Assembly: GCA_042854365.1 (NCBI GenBank)
Contig: AP031437.1
Span: forward strand, 2,170,001 to 2,234,000
DNA: 64,000 bases
Direction of reading: 5' to 3'
From: Anaeromassilibacillus sp001305115
GTDB lineage: Bacteria > Bacillota > Clostridia > Oscillospirales > Acutalibacteraceae
The notes beneath the pieces were generated by a model. The model was not told where the DNA came from and searched no databases. It saw nothing but the letters and a program-made list of their open reading frames with translations. This document shows, in pieces, positions 46,565 through 54,974 of this stretch. The stretch's first letter is position 1. Every line of letters starts with the position of its first letter. The translations under genes were made by a program, and so were the position numbers.

Positions 46565-46951
46565 CTAGTAGTTCAGATGACGGACGCAGGTGTTCTCATA
46601 CGCCCGGTTCATCAGCCAATCCGGCACATCCTCACCGAAAGGCTCGTAATAACGCGCGACCTGACCCGGACGCGCCACGAGGACGGTGACGAGCTTGCGC
46701 GAATGCGCGTTGAACACGAAGACGATTCCCGTGCTCGTGAGGACATGGACCTCGCAACCGGCGCGGTGCCCGGTGTCCACGAGGCACTGGCGGACGATGT
46801 GGCCGAAACCCACCGTCTTGGCGATGCGCATAATGCGCTCATGGCGGTCGCGGTGGAAGTGCCCGCTCTCGCGGAGACGGCCAAGCTCACGGCGGAACGC
46901 GTCGAGATTCCCGCCGACCTTGCGCTCGATGACGTGGAAGTAGCTGCCCAT
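46565..46951 (-). CDS. Unknown small basic protein
   Basis: 128 residues from ATG 46951 (GAAAGGAC six bases upstream). His/Arg-rich helical first half (R-E-S-G-H-F-H-R-D-R-H-E-R), then a beta second half with V-H-V-L-T-S-T-G-I-V-F-V-F. Own AT-rich promoter at 46970. Possibly nucleic-acid binding. Confidence 0.65.
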   Translation of the reverse strand: MGSYFHVIERKVGGNLDAFRRELGRLRESGHFHRDRHERIMRIAKTVGFGHIVRQCLVDTGHRAGCEVHVLTSTGIVFVFNAHSRKLVTVLVARPGQVARYYEPFGEDVPDWLMNRAYENTCVRHLNY

Positions 46952-46969
46952 GGCGTGTCCTTTCCGTTG

Positions 46970-47040
46970 TGCCGCTATCATCATAGCAAACTACCAACCC
47001 ACAAATATGGCAAAGTAGGAACCTACATATATCGCACACA
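46970..47040 (-). promoter_or_regulatory. AT-rich promoter/operator element
   Basis: Minus strand: TACTTTGCCATATTTGTGGGTTGGTAGTTTGCTATGATGATAG, with TTTGCTATGAT as extended -10. Confidence 0.68.
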
Positions 47041-47084
47041 ACCCTTTTCATGGACACGCGGGTGAGCCGAGTCTGTGCCAAGGA

Positions 47085-47112
47085 GAAGGGGCACCCCGTG
47101 GGATGCCCCTTC
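47085..47112 (-). terminator. GC-rich terminator hairpin
   Basis: GAAGGGGCA (47085-47093) and TGCCCCTTC (47104-47112), the recurring terminator type, after the 47123 gene. Confidence 0.75.
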
Positions 47113-47122
47113 CATCGTCCAT

Positions 47123-47683
47123 CTAGTCGATGCCGTAGCTCTTGCAGAGATACTGGGCGTATGCCTCGCAGAGCAGGCCCACATGGTCGCTGACACCGCC
47201 GTAGTAGCTCTGCTCGCACTCCTCGACCGCCTCCGGTGAGACATACTCACCGATTACCTCGTCGTAATAGTCAACCGAATCGAAGTCGATGCGGTCGAAG
47301 AGATTCGCCCACTGCCGGACCTCGCGATTGCAGCTGTCGGCATACGGGAACACGTTGTCGCCGAAATCCGCCAGCGCCCGCAGCATATACACCTGTTCGA
47401 CCGCCCCGTAATGCTCCACATCGTCATCGCTATACGGAGCGCGGTACTCGTGGTAGCCGTTGCCGACGTACTGGCCGATGCCGCCGTTGCAAATCTGGTA
47501 GTCCATATTGATGACGGAGCTGAGGGCGCTGACTTCGTGGAATTGGGTCGGCGTGAGCGCGGCCTTGTCACAGGTGAGCAACTTGTCAATCCAGTCGGTG
47601 CCCTCGTCGGCCTCCGTGAAGCGGCTGTGCGCCAGCTTGACATCCTTGTCCAGACCCTCAAGCTCGATGCCCTTGTACTTCAT
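47123..47683 (-). CDS. DMP19/DUF4375-like protein
   Basis: 186 residues, ATG 47683. The middle segment Q-I-C-N-G-G-I-G-Q-Y-V-G-N-G-Y with preceding helix E-V-S-A-L-S-S-V-I-N-M-D-Y follows the DUF4375 signature (N-G-G-x-x-Q-x-x-x-N). DMP19 of Neisseria is a DNA-mimic regulator of this family. The protein is acidic and could mimic DNA against host nucleases or regulators. Family call moderate, activity inferred. Confidence 0.7.
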   Translation of the reverse strand: MKYKGIELEGLDKDVKLAHSRFTEADEGTDWIDKLLTCDKAALTPTQFHEVSALSSVINMDYQICNGGIGQYVGNGYHEYRAPYSDDDVEHYGAVEQVYMLRALADFGDNVFPYADSCNREVRQWANLFDRIDFDSVDYYDEVIGEYVSPEAVEECEQSYYGGVSDHVGLLCEAYAQYLCKSYGID

Positions 47684-47689
47684 GGTGGG

Positions 47690-48160
47690 GTTCCTTCCCT
47701 CGTGGTTGCCTGTGGCTTAATTATATCAACCTATCATGCTATCAATGTGGTAAACTACATTCCTACATACCTTCTTCACAAGGTCGCCCCTGCGGGGAAC
47801 TGGGTCATAGGGGCTTGCCCCTATCCTCGCCCCCTCCCTCTCGTCACCCATGCGGACCAGCCGCCATGTCTGTGGCTTCGCCCTCTCTGGAACCGTCACC
47901 CTTACTTCCTCCCTCTCTGCCTTTCTTTCCGTTCGTCCATGGAAAAAGGGGCCGCGCCGAAGCGCGACCCCTTCCGTGTAAGCTGGTCGTTGCGTCACAA
48001 ATCGTAGCATATCCAAGCCTATCGTAGCCTATCCCTATCAAGTCTGGTCTACTCTAAGCGTGGCCGCTCCCTTCCATATCTAATCGGTGCCTCGCGCTGC
48101 CTCTCAGTTCTATTCCATCGCATCGCCGGTCTTACCCGAAGTGCCGTATCGGTGGAATCG
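47690..48160 (-). repeat. Dispersed intergenic repeat R2 with promoter
   Basis: Longest copy with R3. Minus-strand promoter TTGATATAATTAAG near 47720, half-sites TAGTTTACCACATTGATAGCAT, hairpin ATAGGGGC/GCCCCTAT at about 47806-47823, terminator-like AAGGGGccGCGC/GCGCgaCCCCTT (47946-47972) and a 3' block TCGCCGGTCTTACCCGAAGT shared with R3. No gene seen between 47684 and 48172. Confidence 0.75.
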
Positions 48161-48172
48161 GAAAAATGGCGG

Positions 48173-48454
48173 CTAATCGGTTGCGTAGCGTTCCGGCTCG
48201 GCCTCCATGAGGGAGACGGTGAGTTCGATTTTCGTATCATTGAGGAGGTCATTAAGCTCATATCTAATGTCACGAGCCACTTGACGATACAGCTCGTTGA
48301 ACAATGGCACGCTATCGTTCTCGAACCCATTGCGCGACATCTCGTCAAGCGAATCAAGCACATCCTGCACGCACAGTTCGAAGCCCTCCATGACTTTCAC
48401 GTCATCGCCAGTCAACTTCCTCGGGTCGTATACCTTTAGGTCGTAGCCGCTCAT
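48173..48454 (-). CDS. Unknown small helical protein
   Basis: 93 residues, ATG 48454 after GGAAGGAAA. Mostly helical and acidic: C-V-Q-D-V-L-D-S-L-D-E-M, R-D-I-R-Y-E-L-N-D-L-L-N-D. No domain recognised. Confidence 0.65.
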   Translation of the reverse strand: MSGYDLKVYDPRKLTGDDVKVMEGFELCVQDVLDSLDEMSRNGFENDSVPLFNELYRQVARDIRYELNDLLNDTKIELTVSLMEAEPERYATD

Positions 48455-48490
48455 GTCGATTTCCTTCCATCATCATGCAATCCGAGTGGT

Positions 48491-48523
48491 GCAGCGCCAC
48501 ATAGTTGGAATATGTGGCGCTGC
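48491..48523. terminator. 13-bp perfect hairpin, terminator or operator
   Basis: GCAGCGCCACATA (48491-48503), loop GTTGGAA, TATGTGGCGCTGC (48511-48523). No T-run on either side. The rest of 48455-48704 shows no firm gene. Confidence 0.55.
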
Positions 48524-48656
48524 CGGGAATCTGGGTTCGTTCGCGGGTGCGCCAACACCTGCGAATCACTGAAAACGAGGTCATAACTCGTGTCAGCTCC
48601 CATACATCCCCATACCGGCTAATCCCCGTGTGCGAACGGTGAGAGGGGCAACGCCC

Positions 48657-48725
48657 ATGAACGTGCTTCTCGAAGTCCTGAATGCCCTCGCCGGTACGGG
48701 TACATCATACATCATCGCCGTCTAA
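48657..48725 (+). CDS. Doubtful 22-residue peptide
   Basis: ATG 48657 after GAGAGGGG, TAA 48723-48725; peptide begins MNVLLEVLNALAGTG. Shares L-L-E-V-L-x-A-L with the peptide at 22387. A perfect AACCTCCCCGT/ACGGGGAGGTT hairpin follows (48732-48766), but it lies inside the opposite-strand gene at 48705. Confidence 0.25.
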   Translation: MNVLLEVLNALAGTGTSYIIAV

Positions 48726-48896
48726 GCCAAGAACCTCCCCGTCCTCATCCATCGAACGGGGAGGTTGACCGTCCACGACACCGCCGACCGTCACCCCCTT
48801 GCCGAAGAACTCGCCCGTCTCCAACTCGCGCTCCCAGCGCTCGACCATCTCGTCCGTTATTGTTCGACCACCAGCAGCTACCCATGACTTGCCCAT
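48705..48896 (-). CDS. Small ITDEM-type protein
   Basis: 63 residues, ATG 48896 after GGTAGG. Residues 10-47 (R-T-I-T-D-E-M-V-E-R-W-E-R-E, G-E-F-F-G-K, G-x-P) follow a short family of antitoxin- or regulator-like proteins seen in actinobacteria. Starts 22 bases after the PLD-ATPase stop. No toxin partner seen. Confidence 0.6.
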   Translation of the reverse strand: MGKSWVAAGGRTITDEMVERWERELETGEFFGKGVTVGGVVDGQPPRSMDEDGEVLGLDGDDV

Positions 48897-48917
48897 CTAA
48901 AACCTACCGCCTGTCGT

Positions 48918-50969
48918 CTAATCCGCCTTGCCTCCGCGCATCGTGCGGACAGCCCTGCGCACCATCGCGCCGAGGCTCTTGTCGAGTCTCACGCCAAGGA
49001 ACGACTCAAGAGAGGCGGTATCCTTGAACACGATGACGCTGTTCACCATCGCCGCATTGAGATATGCCGGAAGTTCGTCATAGATGGCCTTCACCTCGAA
49101 CTTGAGCGTCCTATCGGCATCAGAGCCATCCGGTTTGTATTCCACCCCTTGATTGTTTGGACGCACCTTGAACTGCGAGGGGTCTACGCGCCATGCCTCA
49201 AGCAGCTTTTCCCTCGCCACACGGGCGGTCGCGGTCTCACCGATGAAATCGCGGAACGTCAAGGGCGTGTTCCACGTATCGGACTCGCCAGCCTCCTCAA
49301 ACATCTCCCGCAACGTGACACTCGACAGGTTCAGGAGGTCTGGAAGATAGTCTCGCGACCCGACACGTATCATGTCCTCCATCTCCTCGACCAGCGGTTC
49401 CATGCGGGCAAGGTATTCGAGGAAGAAGGCGGTTGTGAGCCTCCCAATCGAATCGCTCAGAGTCTTCTTGCCGACCGTGCCGACCTCGCGGTCGATGCGA
49501 ACCTCCGTCCGTATGGGAACAGAGCGCTTCGCCAGCTCGGGTTTCAATCCGCCCATCTTGTTCACCGTCAACGTGTAGATGGGGCTGAGGACATCTTCGC
49601 GGTTCAACCAAGCCCCGTCGCGCTTTATGATTGCGTCGGCATTCGTCTGGAATCGCTTCCACGGCATATCGTCAATCAGCAATCCCATCTCCGGGCAGAG
49701 GCTATTGATTGCCTTGATTCCAGTCGGTATCCACTCCTCGTGTGACACCTTGCCCGTCTGCGGAGAACCGTACATCGCTTGCAGGCACAGCTCCATAAAG
49801 GTGGTCTTGCCCGCATTGGAGTCACCGTAAAGAATGCAGTATAGAGGGAACAGCGTGAAGGAATAACCGTGGCGCATCGCGACTTTTCGCACCCTCGTCA
49901 TGAACGGCGCGGTGAACATGAAGGCGAGCACCTTGAAGAACTGCTGCTTCGTGACCTCGACATCACCTATGAACGAATCGTACCCGCGCATGATGTCGGA
50001 GATGCGGTGCGCATCATCCACCCACGCGCCCTCCGGCTGAACTTCATACGCCTCCCCGTTCAACGTCGCCGCGCCGCTCTCGGTGTCATAATGGAACTTC
50101 GGATAGGCGACCGCACGCACCTCACGCTCTGCTTTGGCCTCTCTTGCCGCGCGAATGACGCGACGCACCTCATCAGGGATGATGACGCGACCACCGGTGA
50201 CCGGCTTGTAGTCCACCTTATGCTCTCGCATCGCGGCATATTGCTCGCGCTCCTCCTCCGTCATGTCCTTCGGGTTGAAGGTGTAGAAGGTCTCAACCTC
50301 ATCGTCATCCTCCGGCATGTCGCAGAGGTAGACGACCCCCTTCGCCCGCATGACCGGCACCGACTCCAACTCACCTTCGGAGTCCCCGGCGACACTCGCG
50401 AAATCGACCATGGCGGCGGGTTCCAACGGCGTCGTGGACGACATTCCCTTCAACGACTCGAAGCGTGCGAGGCGGTTATCAAACATCACGACATCGCCGT
50501 CAAAGCAGGTTATCTCCTCGTACTGACCGCCCGTGAAGGCTCGTTTGGAGAGGTTCGCTGAACCCGTGATGATGCGGCAGCGCCCATCGTCGGCAGACAG
50601 TATGTACAGCTTCTCATGCGACATCTTGCGCATGTTGAAGTAGATGCGCACGGAGCCGTCCTTGACGCGTTCCACGAGTTGCTTCCGCTTGGAAAGGCGC
50701 TTCATCTCCAACTTCTGGTGCATGGCGACATCCACGATGTCGGGTCGCACGGTGTTCATGGAGCCGATGATTATCTCGACATCCTCGAACATGTCGGCAA
50801 CCGTCTCCACGAAGCCTAGCCCATATGAGAACGTGATGACCCTCAGATGGTCGAAGCCACCGAACAGGGCCTTGTAATCCATCCTCCGCTGGTCGATGAA
50901 TTTCGAGTAGATGACCTCGATACCTCCCTTGGTCTCGTCGGCGAACAGGCTCTCCTGACGCAATTCCAT
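48918..50969 (-). CDS. PLD-nuclease / P-loop ATPase fusion
   Basis: 683 residues from ATG 50969 (GGAGGGG upstream). The N-terminal phospholipase-D-type nuclease has one H-x-K-x4 motif (H118-E-K120) and G136-S-A-N139, as in PLD nucleases that dimerise. A roughly 200-residue linker region follows, then an AAA/superfamily 3-like ATPase with Walker A G-D-S-N-A-G-K-T-T (about 382-390) and a Walker B-like L-L-I-D-D-M. Nuclease plus ATPase suggests ATP-dependent action on foreign or replicating DNA. Lies directly after the Pif1-like helicase gene (eight bases apart), so the two probably work together. Not identified as a named defence system. Confidence 0.82.
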   Translation of the reverse strand: MELRQESLFADETKGGIEVIYSKFIDQRRMDYKALFGGFDHLRVITFSYGLGFVETVADMFEDVEIIIGSMNTVRPDIVDVAMHQKLEMKRLSKRKQLVERVKDGSVRIYFNMRKMSHEKLYILSADDGRCRIITGSANLSKRAFTGGQYEEITCFDGDVVMFDNRLARFESLKGMSSTTPLEPAAMVDFASVAGDSEGELESVPVMRAKGVVYLCDMPEDDDEVETFYTFNPKDMTEEEREQYAAMREHKVDYKPVTGGRVIIPDEVRRVIRAAREAKAEREVRAVAYPKFHYDTESGAATLNGEAYEVQPEGAWVDDAHRISDIMRGYDSFIGDVEVTKQQFFKVLAFMFTAPFMTRVRKVAMRHGYSFTLFPLYCILYGDSNAGKTTFMELCLQAMYGSPQTGKVSHEEWIPTGIKAINSLCPEMGLLIDDMPWKRFQTNADAIIKRDGAWLNREDVLSPIYTLTVNKMGGLKPELAKRSVPIRTEVRIDREVGTVGKKTLSDSIGRLTTAFFLEYLARMEPLVEEMEDMIRVGSRDYLPDLLNLSSVTLREMFEEAGESDTWNTPLTFRDFIGETATARVAREKLLEAWRVDPSQFKVRPNNQGVEYKPDGSDADRTLKFEVKAIYDELPAYLNAAMVNSVIVFKDTASLESFLGVRLDKSLGAMVRRAVRTMRGGKAD

Positions 50970-50977
50970 TTCCCCTC

Positions 50978-52486
50978 CTATGCCTGAACCGTCTCCATCA
51001 ATGCGTCGATGTAGCCGCGCACGCGCTCCGCCAGATGCACGGGGCACTTGATGTAGACCTTATCCTCGTCTCCCGGTTTCATCGGCTCGGTGCTCTCCGT
51101 GGATGCGGCCAGCGCCGCCGTAGGCGCATCCGCATCGAACAGAGCGCCTTGAGACGGCTCGTGTACCTCCTCGACCTTGGCGGCGAGGGAGTCGTAGAAC
51201 TCGATGACGGACTCGTTAGCGTAAAGGCGCTGGCGCTCTATCTTCGGCCAGACGGTGAGGCCGTCGAAGGTCGTGCAGCGCGACAGGGCGACATAGAGCA
51301 TACCCGCGCCGAACACCTTGGAATGGACGGCGCAGCGCTCGAAGGTCTGGCCCTGCGACTTGTGGATGGTGATGGCGAACGCGAGGCGAAGAGGGATTTG
51401 CGTGAATGACCCCACCGTGTCGGTTACTAGCTCCTGCGCGGGGTTGCCGTCATCGCCGATGAAGTCGCGCACGGAGGATTTCAGCACTTTCCACTCCTTC
51501 TCGGTCACCTCGACGGGGTACTCGCAGTCATCGAACTCGACTATCACGCTATCCGCCCCGACTTCCGAGATGGTCCCCAGCGAGCCATTCGCAAGACCGT
51601 GGTCTGGCATGTTCGCCAGCAGCATCACGCGTGCGCCCTCCACGAGACGGAGCTTATCGTCAGTTGGCTTGTCCGAGGGCTTCACATCTCCGTAGGAGTA
51701 CGCTGTATACGTCCGCGCCCTCGCGCCCATGCGCTCCAATTCCCCCACGCGCTCGTCATTGATGGTGGATGCCATGCGATTCGTCGCGCACAGCCACAGG
51801 TCATCCTCCGGTGCCCGCTTGCGGTCGGATATGGAGCGCTCGTTGAAATAGCCGATGCAGTCCCTATCGCCGATGCGGGCGCGGTTGAGCTGGCCGATGA
51901 ACTCGGGGTCGCTCTGGCGCACAACCTCGGTGAGGACGTGCGGTTCAAAATCCATGCCCTTCCACAGCTGCGACTTGAAGGCGTAGCCGTCATCGTTCCC
52001 CGGCCACAGCTGCATCAGCACCTTGCGGTCATCATCGGTCACGACCGGCGGGAGCTGGAAGAAATCGCCCACGAGCACGACCTGCTTCCTACCCGAGACG
52101 CGCTTGGCTGCGAGCACCATGTTCATGACGCGCTCGAACAGGTCGATGCGGCACATGGATACCTCGTCGATGATGATGACCTCGGCCTTGTTGAGCACCT
52201 TGCGCGTGAGCGTCTTCTTGTTCTCGTCGTGCGGGTCGAGCACGCCGAAACCCACCTGCAAGGTGCGGTGGATGGTCGTGCCGTTATGCAAGTTCTGCGC
52301 GGCTATCCCCGTCGGGGCCATGGCGAGGTAGGGAACCTCGCGCTCCTCAAGCTCCTCGATGAATGCGTTGAGCACGTAGCTCTTGCCCGTGCCCGCGTTT
52401 CCCGATAGGAACACGTTGCGGCCAGACAGCAGGGCGTCCATGGCCTCCGCCTGACCGGGCGTGAACGTGCGCTCCTCCTCTTCCAT
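50978..52486 (-). CDS. Pif1-like superfamily 1 helicase
   Basis: 502 residues, ATG 52486 after GGAAGGGG. Motifs in order: I G29-N-A-G-T-G-K35-S; Ia A-P-T-G-I-A-A; II I-I-I-D-E-V-S-M; III G-D-F-F-Q-L-P-P-V; IV E-V-V-R-Q-S; V A-I-T-I-H-K-S-Q-G-Q-T-F; VI Y-V-A-L-S-R. A 5'-3' DNA helicase able to clear structured DNA and proteins. May be part of element replication/transfer or a two-gene defence module with the PLD-ATPase. Own AT-rich promoter. Confidence 0.92.
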   Translation of the reverse strand: MEEEERTFTPGQAEAMDALLSGRNVFLSGNAGTGKSYVLNAFIEELEEREVPYLAMAPTGIAAQNLHNGTTIHRTLQVGFGVLDPHDENKKTLTRKVLNKAEVIIIDEVSMCRIDLFERVMNMVLAAKRVSGRKQVVLVGDFFQLPPVVTDDDRKVLMQLWPGNDDGYAFKSQLWKGMDFEPHVLTEVVRQSDPEFIGQLNRARIGDRDCIGYFNERSISDRKRAPEDDLWLCATNRMASTINDERVGELERMGARARTYTAYSYGDVKPSDKPTDDKLRLVEGARVMLLANMPDHGLANGSLGTISEVGADSVIVEFDDCEYPVEVTEKEWKVLKSSVRDFIGDDGNPAQELVTDTVGSFTQIPLRLAFAITIHKSQGQTFERCAVHSKVFGAGMLYVALSRCTTFDGLTVWPKIERQRLYANESVIEFYDSLAAKVEEVHEPSQGALFDADAPTAALAASTESTEPMKPGDEDKVYIKCPVHLAERVRGYIDALMETVQA

Positions 52487-52509
52487 GCGACCCCTTCCAA
52501 GTCGAGATG

Positions 52510-52575
52510 ATGCTATATGGATATGATTATATCAGACTATAAAGCAACAATGATGCAAATCCACAATACCATGAG
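52510..52575 (-). promoter_or_regulatory. AT-rich promoter/operator of helicase/PLD operon
   Basis: Minus strand: GGTATTGTGGATTTGCATCATTGTTGCTTTATAGTCTGATATAATCATATCC; TGATATAAT is an extended -10, about 45 bases before the ATG at 52486. Confidence 0.68.
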
Positions 52576-52591
52576 ATGCGCACATGGCGTC

Positions 52592-53572
52592 TCAAGCGTC
52601 ACGGCCACCAACCTCATGGACGGTTCCCTCAAGCTCACCGCGCGAGGCGTTCACCACCGTCGGCGCGACCCACTTGATTTCGAGACCGGTGGGGTTCTCC
52701 CTCGGACCAGTCCAGTACCCGTGCCAATGGCCGCGCCTGACATGGGGTGCCACATGCCGTCCGGTCTTGCCGCCATCCTGTCCCTTCGCCTCATGCTCGT
52801 AGACACGGCGAACCTCCGCGAGCTGCGGGGCAATGCGGAAACCCACGTCATGGACGGTGCAATCGGTCTGACGGCTCTTTCGGGACTGGTTCTTCTGGGG
52901 AACGTAGACCGTGCGCACATCGACCTCCTTGGAGGAGATATAGAGAAGAGACCCCAAGATATGCTCAAGAAGATAGCTGCGCGAATGAGCCGTCATCAAC
53001 AGCTCCTCATCGGTAACCTCACAAGCATATGACATGGACTCATTCACTTTACGAACAACATTCAGCTCCTCGGAATACCATCTTTCAAGCGAAATCCCCT
53101 CATCTATCGGAAGCTCGATTGCATCGAGCCACATCCGCATCCCGCGTCGAACCTCCGCCACGTCCGAACCATAATCATCCGTGTGCCTCATCTCGCAATG
53201 ATGGGTCAAGCTATCGACGAAGAGAGTTCGCCCCTCAACCCAGCAAAAACATCCCTCGTAGTAACGCGTCACATAACAACTCGCCTCACCCCAGGTGTCA
53301 GCCATATCATCGGTTAGCAGCTGTTCATACTCATCTACCCATCTTCTCTCTATGAAGATACAGCCATATGGCAGTCGCAGCAGCGCATCCACCGGCACCT
53401 CGTCCGCCTCATCAATGCGAAGCTCATCCCAAAGCTCCTTGCCGATTCTATAAACCTGTTTGCTGTCATCCCAAGAAGACAGCAACATGCTCTCCACTTC
53501 ATCCAAGTCGGCACGCCGCCTCGCCCTGTCGGCCCACACCTGAGCCGGTACCTTGCTCGCCGGTATCTTCAT
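52592..53572 (-). CDS. AcrVA2-like / HVRR-HWH domain protein
   Basis: 326 residues from ATG 53572 (GAGGAG upstream). N-terminal region with L-P-Y-G-C-I-F-I-E and a C-terminal block R-H-V-A-P-H-V-R-R-G-H-W-H-G-Y-W-T-G-P then E-I-K-W-V-A-P-T-V-V. This C-terminal block is common in a family that, from memory, includes AcrVA2-type anti-CRISPR relatives in mobile elements. The link is weak and needs a profile search. No other Acr or Cas gene is in the window. Confidence 0.6.
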   Translation of the reverse strand: MKIPASKVPAQVWADRARRRADLDEVESMLLSSWDDSKQVYRIGKELWDELRIDEADEVPVDALLRLPYGCIFIERRWVDEYEQLLTDDMADTWGEASCYVTRYYEGCFCWVEGRTLFVDSLTHHCEMRHTDDYGSDVAEVRRGMRMWLDAIELPIDEGISLERWYSEELNVVRKVNESMSYACEVTDEELLMTAHSRSYLLEHILGSLLYISSKEVDVRTVYVPQKNQSRKSRQTDCTVHDVGFRIAPQLAEVRRVYEHEAKGQDGGKTGRHVAPHVRRGHWHGYWTGPRENPTGLEIKWVAPTVVNASRGELEGTVHEVGGRDA

Positions 53573-53706
53573 GTCGGTCTCCTCTCGAACCGTGTATACC
53601 ATGCGTCCCCATTATCCATCGCGTGAGCCGTCGAGTCATGTGCGCAGCCGTGAATCGACGGGGAGGGCGATGCCTCTGGGGAGTCCGAGGGGATGAAGTT
53701 CCCTCG

Positions 53707-54273
53707 TCATCCTCGACATGGGCATATCCAATCATCCCAAGGCTCGTCAAGGTCATCTGATGATGCGAAGGTCTCGGGGATGCGGTCGTGGTGCGCGGCA
53801 TGGGCGAGTCCGTATATCCGCCCCGACGCATCGCCGTCCCATGTGCGCGTGATGCGCTCGGCAACCGCCTCCTCCCCAAGCCCCGTGATTGCCGCCATAT
53901 CGGCGAGGGTGCATCCGGTGGCGAGGAAGGCCACGGTCATCGCGACCGACTCCGCACGCCTCACGTAGAGCGCACCTAAGCCATCTGCCCCGCCTCCCAA
54001 GGGGATGCCGTGCAGGTGCATCACATCCGAGAACACGAACGCGGCTTGTCCGTACTGCTCTCCATCGTCAAGAAGGCTCCCGCCGTACCGCTTGAGGAAC
54101 AACCGCAGTCTGCGGGGCGTGAGAGGCTTCTTGTACCAAGGCTCCTCGCAGCCGCCCATGAGCAGCGAGGTCTCGTCCCAGAAGGGGCTTTCCACCCCGG
54201 CTTGCAGGGCGAGCCGTTCGACCGTGAGGTAACAGGCGGTAGTCCCCAAATCGCCTTCGCGCGTGTCCGGCAT
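53707..54273 (-). CDS. Unknown protein, paralog of 39342 product
   Basis: 188 residues, ATG 54273. Shares with the 39342 product the pattern C-Y-L-T-x-x-R-L-A-L-Q, S-P-F, W-Y-K-K-P-L-T, and V-A-F-L-A-T-G-C-T-L-A-D-M-A-A-I-T-G-L-G-E-E-A-V (a possible helix-turn-helix). The pair shows duplication within the element. DNA binding is plausible. Confidence 0.7.
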   Translation of the reverse strand: MPDTREGDLGTTACYLTVERLALQAGVESPFWDETSLLMGGCEEPWYKKPLTPRRLRLFLKRYGGSLLDDGEQYGQAAFVFSDVMHLHGIPLGGGADGLGALYVRRAESVAMTVAFLATGCTLADMAAITGLGEEAVAERITRTWDGDASGRIYGLAHAAHHDRIPETFASSDDLDEPWDDWICPCRG

Positions 54274-54294
54274 ATCCCCTCCCCGACCTCTTAT

Positions 54295-54352
54295 CTAGGC
54301 GCTATCACATCAAACCACAATACCATCAGGATAGATTAGTATCTATCTATAT
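54295..54352 (-). promoter_or_regulatory. AT-rich promoter/operator element
   Basis: Minus strand: CTAATCTATCCTGATGGTATTGTGGTTTGATGTGATAG; weak member, TTTGATGTGAT at the -10 place. Confidence 0.5.
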
Positions 54353-54367
54353 GAGCCACATGCCAAA

Positions 54368-54387
54368 GGGCACCCTCTCGGGTGCCC
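54368..54387 (-). terminator. GC-rich terminator hairpin
   Basis: GGGCACCC (54368-54375), loop TCTC, GGGTGCCC (54380-54387), after the 54395 gene. Confidence 0.75.
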
Positions 54388-54394
54388 CACGGTG

Positions 54395-54676
54395 TCACCA
54401 TCCCCGGTTCTCCCGTTCGGCCCTGCGGCGCTCGCGCTCAGCGCGACGGCGGGCGAACTCCGCTTGGATGCGGCGGTCTCGGAGCATACCGGCGATGTAG
54501 AGCGAGACGGTCGCGATGACGATGCAGGCGATTCCCAAGCAGAACTCGACCACCGTGCCGTCGCAATACCCGTAGACGCGGGCGCAGACAACGGCATCCT
54601 CGCAGAGGAACACACCGCCCCCGCCGAAACAGAGACCCGCGACCGTGTACTTCTCGGTCTTGTCCATCTTCCCCAT
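54395..54676 (-). CDS. Small membrane protein with basic tail
   Basis: 93 residues, ATG 54676 (GGAAGGG eight bases upstream). Two hydrophobic segments (about 12-29 with a C-F-G-G-G-G-V-F-L-C, and 40-62) followed by a very Arg-rich cytoplasmic helix (R-R-R-A-E-R-E-R-R-R). Unknown. Confidence 0.65.
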   Translation of the reverse strand: MGKMDKTEKYTVAGLCFGGGGVFLCEDAVVCARVYGYCDGTVVEFCLGIACIVIATVSLYIAGMLRDRRIQAEFARRRAERERRRAERENRGW

Positions 54677-54699
54677 GTCCCCATCCCTTCCTCATTGGC

Positions 54700-54770
54700 T
54701 TGTGTTAATAGTATTGTAGCAAACCACAATACTACATAGGTAGTAAAACAGGTATCTACATATCCATCAT
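54700..54770 (-). promoter_or_regulatory. AT-rich promoter/operator element
   Basis: Minus strand: TTTTACTACCTATGTAGTATTGTGGTTTGCTACAATACTATTAA; extended -10 TTTGCTACAAT. Confidence 0.7.
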
Positions 54771-54782
54771 AAAGAAGGGCAC

Positions 54783-54899
54783 CTACTCGGATGCCCTCGC
54801 TTGGGTATATGCCCTGCCCTCACCATCGCGCGATATATACGTCTCGGCATTTGAAGAGGCCTTCCCGCCAGACCTCCTCGCCTTCCTCGCATCGAGCAT
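54783..54899 (-). CDS. Possible 38-residue protein
   Basis: ATG 54899 after AGAGAGGGG. Basic start (L-D-A-R-K-A-R-R-S-G-G-K) and Y-I-S-R-D-G-E-G-R-A-Y. Supported only by ribosome site and flanking terminators (GGGCA/TGCCC at about 54777-54800). Confidence 0.45.
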   Translation of the reverse strand: MLDARKARRSGGKASSNAETYISRDGEGRAYTQARASE

Positions 54900-54933
54900 A
54901 GGTGTTCCCCTCTCTTCCAGTCCCACACGGGGA

Positions 54934-54956
54934 GGGGGCACCTCGGCGGTGCCCCC
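54934..54956 (-). terminator. GC-rich terminator hairpin
   Basis: GGGGGCACC (54934-54942), loop TCGGC, GGTGCCCCC (54948-54956), after the 54975 gene. Confidence 0.78.
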
Positions 54957-54974
54957 TGATGTTTCCATATCCGG

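Noticed and set aside
47726..48016. Minus-strand ORF in repeat R2 with a counterpart at 56317-56502
   Set aside because: Similarity comes from the DNA repeat; the frames are truncated differently, lack ribosome sites and span the promoter and terminator arms.
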